The translations under genes and the position numbers were made by a program. This document shows positions 60,301 through 64,000 of a stretch of 64,000 bases of DNA, piece by piece. Origin of the DNA: Stenotrophomonas_A sp035629025. Its GTDB lineage: Bacteria > Pseudomonadota > Gammaproteobacteria > Xanthomonadales > Xanthomonadaceae. The first letter of the stretch is position 1, and each line of letters starts with the position of its first letter. Location: the NCBI GenBank assembly GCA_035629025.1, contig DASPIU010000063.1, positions 1-64,000 of the forward strand, read 5' to 3'. Below the pieces are notes generated by a model that ran no database searches, was not told where the DNA came from, and saw only the letters and a program-made list of their open reading frames with translations.

Positions 60301-63300
60301 GGTCCTGGCCGCGCAGCTGCACGCTGACGTTGGCGATGCCGCTTTCATCGGCGCCGATCAGGCCGTCGTCGTTGCGGTCCAGCCACACACGTCCGCTGAG
60401 GCCGCTGTTGAGCGGAATCTCGCCGAACAGGTTGTCGATGGAGGCGCTGCCGGGCACGCGCAGGTCGATGCTGCTGATGGTGCTGGGCACGGTCGCCACC
60501 GGCGTCGCGGTGCCGGCGCCCACGCCGCCGATCTGGCCGGGCGTGGTGATGCCGTTGCTGGTGCCAGCCGGCTGCTGCGGTTCGACCAGCTGGTACTGGC
60601 CCGGGCGCAGCCCTTCAAAAACGAAGCGGCCCTGGCTGTCGGTCTGCACGTCGCGCTGCACGGCCGCGCCGGTGTCATCGGTGCCCTGCACGCGGATCAG
60701 CACATTGGCGATGCCGGTTTCGGCGGCGCCAGCGTGGGCGCCATCGTTGTTGGCGTCGAAGAACACCACGCCGGCCAGCGACACCGGCAAGGTTTCGGCG
60801 AAGTCATTGGCCAGCGACTGCTTGCCGGCGGGCAGCGTGATCGCGGTGATCGCGCTGGGCACGCTGGACACCGCCGTGGCCACGCCCGAAGGCGTACCGT
60901 CGATGGTGCCGGCGCGGGTGCTGGCGTTGAGCGTGGTCACGCCATTGACCACCGGCTGCGCGGCCTGCTCGGTCACGCTGTAAGTGCCGGCGGGCAGATC
61001 GGCGAAGCGATAACTGCCATCGGCGGCGGTGACCACGGCGGCCATCGACTGGCCAAGCGCGTCATGGCTGCCGGCTGGCAGCTGCACGGACACCCCGCCG
61101 ATGCCGGGCTCGCCCGCATCACGCACGCCGTTGTTGTTGGCATCGAGGTAGACGCTGCCGGACAACGCGCCGGCCAGTTCGCCGAAGTCGTTGCCGGTCG
61201 AGCCGGCCAGCGGCAGGTTGCTCAGATCGATGCGGTTGGTCGGGCGCTCGCGCCCTTCGGCCAGACCGGTCGGCTGGGTTTCCTCGATGCGGTAGTCCTG
61301 CCCGGACACCGCGCCGCCATAGCTGTAGTCGCCATTGGCATCGGTACTGACCTGCGCGCTGCTGTCGTCGGCGCTGCCGAACACGCCATCGGCGCCGGCA
61401 CCGGTGATGGTCAGGCTGACCGAGGGGATGCCGGCGTCGCCCGCGTTGTGGTCGCCATCGTCGTTGCGGTCCAGGTAGACCTTGCCGCTGATGATGACGT
61501 TGGCGAGCTCGCCGAAGTCATAGCCGCTGGCGTCCTGGCCGGCGGCAATGGCGAGCTGGTCGACGCGGTTGGACACCGAGGCATCGCCCGGCATGGCGGC
61601 ATTGCCGGCCATGTGCTTGCCGTCGATGTAGCCGGCCGGCTGGGTCTGGGTGAGGGTGTAGCCACCCCCGGCCTGCGGCGGCAGCAGGTCGTTGAAGCGG
61701 TAGTGGCCGCCGGCGTCGCTCTGCGTGGTCAGGTTGACCGGGTGGCCCTGGCTGTCGATGCCGGTGAGGGTCAGCGTGACCGTTGCGATCGGCCGCTCGC
61801 CACTGTCGAACTGGCCGTTGTTGTTGCTGGCCGCGGTGCTGGAGAAATCCTCGAACACCACGCCGGCCAGCGAACCAAGCTTCTCGCCGAAGTCCAGGCC
61901 CTGCGCGCCGGCAGCGGCCAACGCGTTGATGTCGATGACGCCATTGGCGTGCTCGCTGGCATCGCCGTAGCCGGTCGGCTGCGTTTCGCTGACGCGATAG
62001 TGCTGGCCGACCACGAGCTGGTCGAACTGGTAGGCGCCGCTGGCATCGGTCTGCACGGTGCGCGGGGCCGGGTCATCGGCATTGCCGAAGATGCCGTCCG
62101 CACCGGCACCGGTCAGGGTGATGGTCACATCCTGCAAGCCGCCGTTGGGCTGCGAGTGGCTGCTGCCGGCATCGCCGGCGTCGAAATCACCATTGCCGTT
62201 GCGGTCCACGTAGACGTGGCCGGACAGCGCGGCGATGGCGTCTTCGCCGAAGTCGAAGCCGGTGCCGTCGAGGCCCGCACCCAGGTCGATCTGGGTGATG
62301 CGGTCGACATCGGCGCCATCGCCGCCCAGCGCGGTGCCGGGCACGCAGCCGCTGGCGCAAACCGCGCCACCGATCAGGCCAGGGTTCACCGCCGAGGGCC
62401 GGTTGCGATAGCCGCCGGTGGGCAGGCGTTCGCGCAGCGCGTAGACCACCAGCGGATCGAGATTGTCGAAGCGGTAGCTGCCGTCGGCGGCGGTAGTGGT
62501 GGTGGCGAGCACCGCGCCGCTGTTCTGATTGAGCAGTTCGACCGTGGCGCCGGCAATGCTGCCGTCGCTGCCGGCGTCGCGGCGGTCGTTGAAGTTGGCG
62601 TCCACGTAGACGTGGCCGGACAGCGAGGGCTGCCGCACTTCGGGGAAGTCGTAACGCACGGCCGTATCGGCCGCGCCGACCGGCACCGCGGCATAGCGCG
62701 AGTCCGGCGCGGCGGCGGCATAGGTACCGCCCAGCGACGGCGCGCTGGCGCCAGCGGCCGGCGGATCGACCGGGCCGTTGTGGTAGCTGGCCGGCTGCAC
62801 CTGCGCCACCACGTAGCCGGCGGCATCGGCCGGCGACAGGTTCTGGAACTGGTAGCTGCCGTCGGCCGCGGTGGTCGTCGACAGGTTCACCGCATTGCCA
62901 TAGGCATCGGTACCGGTGAGGCTGATCGTGACGTTGCCAATGCCCGGCTCGCCACCCTGGCGCACGCCGCCATTGGCGCCGGCGCGGTCGCGATCCTCGA
63001 ACACGGTGCCGGCCAGCGACGAGCGCGTGACCAGGATCGGTACCACCGAGGTGTTGTTGCTGGCGTTGCGGTCGATCTGCTCGGTGGTCACGCGCACGGT
63101 GTTGTTGATCGCCGCCGCACCGGGGTAGCTATCCCAGCGCACCGGCACCACGATGCGCAGCTTGCCGCCGACGGTGACGTCGCCGAGCGTGCAGTTCAGC
63201 GCGCTGCCTGCGAGCGCGCAGGTGCCGGTGCCGTTGGGCACTTCGCCGCCGCCGGGCAGCGGACCCTTCTTCTGCCAGGTGGCCGGGCCGGTGACGATCA

Positions 63301-64000
63301 GGCCTGCCGGCAAGGTATCGCTGACTACCGTGCCGGTGCCGTTGAGCGGGCTGCTGCCGCTGCGGTCACGCGACAGGCTCGCGCCAGGGCCATTGTTCAC
63401 GCCGTCGATCACGTAGAAGAACGGCTGGCGCAGCGACACGCTGGTGGCGTTGGCTGGCAAGGCGGTATCCGGATCGGCGTCCGGTGCGGTGGTCAGCACG
63501 CGCTTGCTCACGCCCATGTCGGCCGCGGCGCGGATGGTGGTTTCCTGCGTGGCCTGATTGTTGGCGGTATTGGTGTCGGCTTCGGCGGCGCTGGCGTTGG
63601 CGACGTTGACGACGGTGTCGCCGGAAGCGCCCGGTGCGGTGTCGTAGCGGTAGCGCAGGTACAGCGTGCTGGTCTGGCTGGAGGCGATGACGCCATCGAC
63701 ATTGTTGGCGAAGCCGACGCCGGGCATCAGGCAGTCCAGTTGCAGCGCCGCGCCGGTGGTCGGATTGCTGCCGGCGGCGATGCTGCACGCCGCGGCCGAG
63801 TAGCTGCCGTTGGCTGTGGTCGCCGCGCCGATGAAGGTCACCGTGCGCCCCGGCGGCGGAGTGAAGCTGTCGCTCAGGCGCACGTTGGTGGCCACGGACG
63901 GGCCGTTGTTGCGGATCGTCACCTGGTAGGTGAGCAGGTTGGCCGACGGATCGATGGCGTCATAGCCCAGCGGATCGACGCCGGTCGGAAACTCGGTGTC
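57374..64000 (-). CDS. Giant SdrD-B/DUF11 repeat surface protein (5' end beyond window)
   Basis: The reading frame runs from the window edge to a stop at 57374-57376, showing 2208 residues. The visible part begins with a DUF11-like domain (NNGPSVATNVRLSDSF), a second one, nine SdrD-B-like repeats (59690-63016), a further DUF11-like domain (SPDLVVSKAATPERFTVNN), a Cna-B-like segment (GTVWFESGEQ), a DUF11-like domain (LSITKTGDRQTAEIGDTVQY), a Cys-containing SdrD-like module (VLGKVFVDCNGNHVQDLEE) and a basic Pro-rich tail of about 70 residues. There is no LPXTG motif or visible type I secretion signal. It overlaps the barrel gene by four bases. I infer an extracellular stalk or adhesin. Confidence 0.85.
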   Translation of the reverse strand, partial: DTEFPTGVDPLGYDAIDPSANLLTYQVTIRNNGPSVATNVRLSDSFTPPPGRTVTFIGAATTANGSYSAAACSIAAGSNPTTGAALQLDCLMPGVGFANNVDGVIASSQTSTLYLRYRYDTAPGASGDTVVNVANASAAEADTNTANNQATQETTIRAAADMGVSKRVLTTAPDADPDTALPANATSVSLRQPFFYVIDGVNNGPGASLSRDRSGSSPLNGTGTVVSDTLPAGLIVTGPATWQKKGPLPGGGEVPNGTGTCALAGSALNCTLGDVTVGGKLRIVVPVRWDSYPGAAAINNTVRVTTEQIDRNASNNTSVVPILVTRSSLAGTVFEDRDRAGANGGVRQGGEPGIGNVTISLTGTDAYGNAVNLSTTTAADGSYQFQNLSPADAAGYVVAQVQPASYHNGPVDPPAAGASAPSLGGTYAAAAPDSRYAAVPVGAADTAVRYDFPEVRQPSLSGHVYVDANFNDRRDAGSDGSIAGATVELLNQNSGAVLATTTTAADGSYRFDNLDPLVVYALRERLPTGGYRNRPSAVNPGLIGGAVCASGCVPGTALGGDGADVDRITQIDLGAGLDGTGFDFGEDAIAALSGHVYVDRNGNGDFDAGDAGSSHSQPNGGLQDVTITLTGAGADGIFGNADDPAPRTVQTDASGAYQFDQLVVGQHYRVSETQPTGYGDASEHANGVIDINALAAAGAQGLDFGEKLGSLAGVVFEDFSSTAASNNNGQFDSGERPIATVTLTLTGIDSQGHPVNLTTQSDAGGHYRFNDLLPPQAGGGYTLTQTQPAGYIDGKHMAGNAAMPGDASVSNRVDQLAIAAGQDASGYDFGELANVIISGKVYLDRNDDGDHNAGDAGIPSVSLTITGAGADGVFGSADDSSAQVSTDANGDYSYGGAVSGQDYRIEETQPTGLAEGRERPTNRIDLSNLPLAGSTGNDFGELAGALSGSVYLDANNNGVRDAGEPGIGGVSVQLPAGSHDALGQSMAAVVTAADGSYRFADLPAGTYSVTEQAAQPVVNGVTTLNASTRAGTIDGTPSGVATAVSSVPSAITAITLPAGKQSLANDFAETLPVSLAGVVFFDANNDGAHAGAAETGIANVLIRVQGTDDTGAAVQRDVQTDSQGRFVFEGLRPGQYQLVEPQQPAGTSNGITTPGQIGGVGAGTATPVATVPSTISSIDLRVPGSASIDNLFGEIPLNSGLSGRVWLDRNDDGLIGADESGIANVSVQLRGQDLQGQPVERDVVTDADGRYSFEQLPPGTYTVSEPQQPANTGNGRTVAGTAGGPVTPVATTPSSIAAIVLGVNQHAEQNNFGELPAGSIAGRVYADNNDNGQADNGEAGIGGVRIVLHGTDDLGRSVDATATTDAQGQYRFDGLRPGTYAVTEPEQPPHTLNGATNAGRIGGGVVGTATARDVLPSAISAIVLPIGAESLENNFGEIGDSPDLVVSKAATPERFTVNNDASYAISVRNVGQQPSRGEYTVSERLPAGVVLAAVPAGNGWTCSGAAGDTRFTCRSSAVIASGATAAERIQVPVRVNAAAATGAPVNNAVMVEGGGENDNRMPTSSERAAFDGDVSQLPTCDPAITQNACRLPTQVQLAASVSGTVWFESGEQVRILDGADQRLQGWTVELVDPASGQVARTATSAADGSYRIGDVIPGQKWQLRFRHPGSGVVWGWPVTGETSAGGVVSCAADSAMAAGNASACRISEGGISQLEVVLKAGENLPQQSLPVDPSGVVYDAVTRDPVPGSVVTFAPTGVCAGFDPASSVLNAASGGYHIEGNAISMTVGSDGAYQFLLGPAAPARCEFRLSVAPPGGYSFVSTLIPAQAQALSPPGEAGGRLDVQPDANPPTAPVGPATAYYLDLFAGSAVADIVHNHIPLDTAVATGLSITKTGDRQTAEIGDTVQYTITVRQTAGSPMQTVNVVDRLPRGFTYIEGTARANGAAAAEPVGKPGPGLGFTLGPIQVGQQIALTYRVRIGVGAQQGDGINRAQAHGCSIAGGCIDPVSLQPRAGAQATNQAQYRVRVTGGVFTEEGCVLGKVFVDCNGNHVQDLEEIGIPGVRLYFEDGTWVVSDSEGKYSYCGLPPQSHTLKVDASTLPDGARLTTSSNRNLGDADSLFIDLKNGELHRADFIEGSCANPVLEQVKARRTQGEVRAPERELEHAPLRFSSKPARAPQQATDTAAQAPVIVQPRKSPPPAASATGEVRP
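59690..63016 (-). repeat. Nine SdrD-B-like domain repeats in the giant protein
   Basis: Repeat starts (minus strand) are at 63016, 62623, 62227, 61870, 61492, 61165, 60778, 60400 and 60043, each 109 to 132 residues long. Each begins with [LI][SA]G-x-V-[YFW] and a DxNxDGxxDxGExGI-type loop and ends with a DFGE or NNFGE motif. The acidic loop resembles calcium-binding loops of Gram-positive SdrD B repeats. Several copies share a TxPSSI or VPSxI segment, showing recent duplication. Confidence 0.85.

Noticed and set aside
59690..63016. CRISPR-like periodic repeats
   Set aside because: The period is 330-400 bp, repeats diverge, and they encode protein domains in one open frame.

Overview
The window is a compact, GC-rich chromosomal segment from a gammaproteobacterium of the Xanthomonadaceae/Lysobacteraceae, close to Stenotrophomonas, Pseudoxanthomonas or Xanthomonas. 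The grounds are the ahpC-ahpF-oxyR gene order known from Xanthomonas, a proline iminopeptidase with catalytic residues at the positions I recall for the Xanthomonas enzyme, an LptD signal peptide of the xanthomonad type, and intergenic repeats of the form GTAGGAGCGGCTTC...GCCGCGACC, which resemble the GTAG-type REP elements of Stenotrophomonas. I see no rRNA, tRNA, CRISPR array, transposase, integrase or prophage gene. Almost all of it is core chromosome.

Layout. 1-4.7 kb: two tandem DUF1631 paralogues on the minus strand, the first cut by the window edge. 4.8-7.7 kb: an overlapping plus-strand operon (nitroreductase, 5'-3' exonuclease, NUDIX hydrolase, N-formylglutamate amidohydrolase-like protein). 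7.7-9.6 kb: pip and prmC on the minus strand. 9.6-13.8 kb: the peroxide-defence locus ahpC-ahpF-oxyR plus a GreA/Rnk-like gene, with a readable OxyR operator before ahpC and a large hairpin between ahpC and ahpF. 13.8-17.4 kb: transaldolase, a paired REP element, a lone maltoporin-like porin, msrA and a DUF2007 protein. 17.5-24.9 kb: glnS, an AraC regulator with an EamA exporter, a lipoprotein, a deaminase, rlmM, an SMP-30-like exported protein and an unrecognised 238-residue protein. 25.2-28.7 kb: an exported GFOR-like oxidoreductase and two ubiquinone-pathway hydroxylases. 28.9-31.0 kb: a DUF6580-like membrane protein, a PduO-type cobalamin adenosyltransferase and a histone-deacetylase-fold enzyme. 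31.0-38.2 kb: the conserved lptD-surA-pdxA-rsmA-apaG-apaH operon. 38.6-43.0 kb (minus): lemA, two TPM-domain proteins, lgt, thyA and folA. 43.1-48.2 kb: terC, dgkA, an SGNH hydrolase, a two-component system and tesA. 48.2-51.4 kb: the YbbA/YbbP ABC transporter, divergent from tesA as in E. coli. 51.4-52.8 kb: a GH109-like protein.

53.0-64.0 kb is the most distinctive part. It is a minus-strand cluster encoding a giant exported protein with nine SdrD-B-like repeats and DUF11-like domains (5' end beyond the window), a 1120-residue outer-membrane beta-barrel protein with an N-terminal Ig-like region, and an OmpA-family protein. The first two overlap by four bases and the third follows after 10 bp. 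I infer a dedicated surface-structure system in which the giant protein is the extracellular stalk or adhesin, the barrel its outer-membrane partner and the OmpA protein its peptidoglycan anchor. No function can be assigned from sequence alone.

Genes that plausibly work together are AhpC/AhpF/OxyR/MsrA (oxidative stress), LptD/SurA (outer-membrane biogenesis), ThyA/FolA (folate and dTMP), UbiH and its tandem homologue (ubiquinone), the DUF6580-like protein with the adenosyltransferase (a B12 link, inferred), and TesA with YbbA/YbbP.
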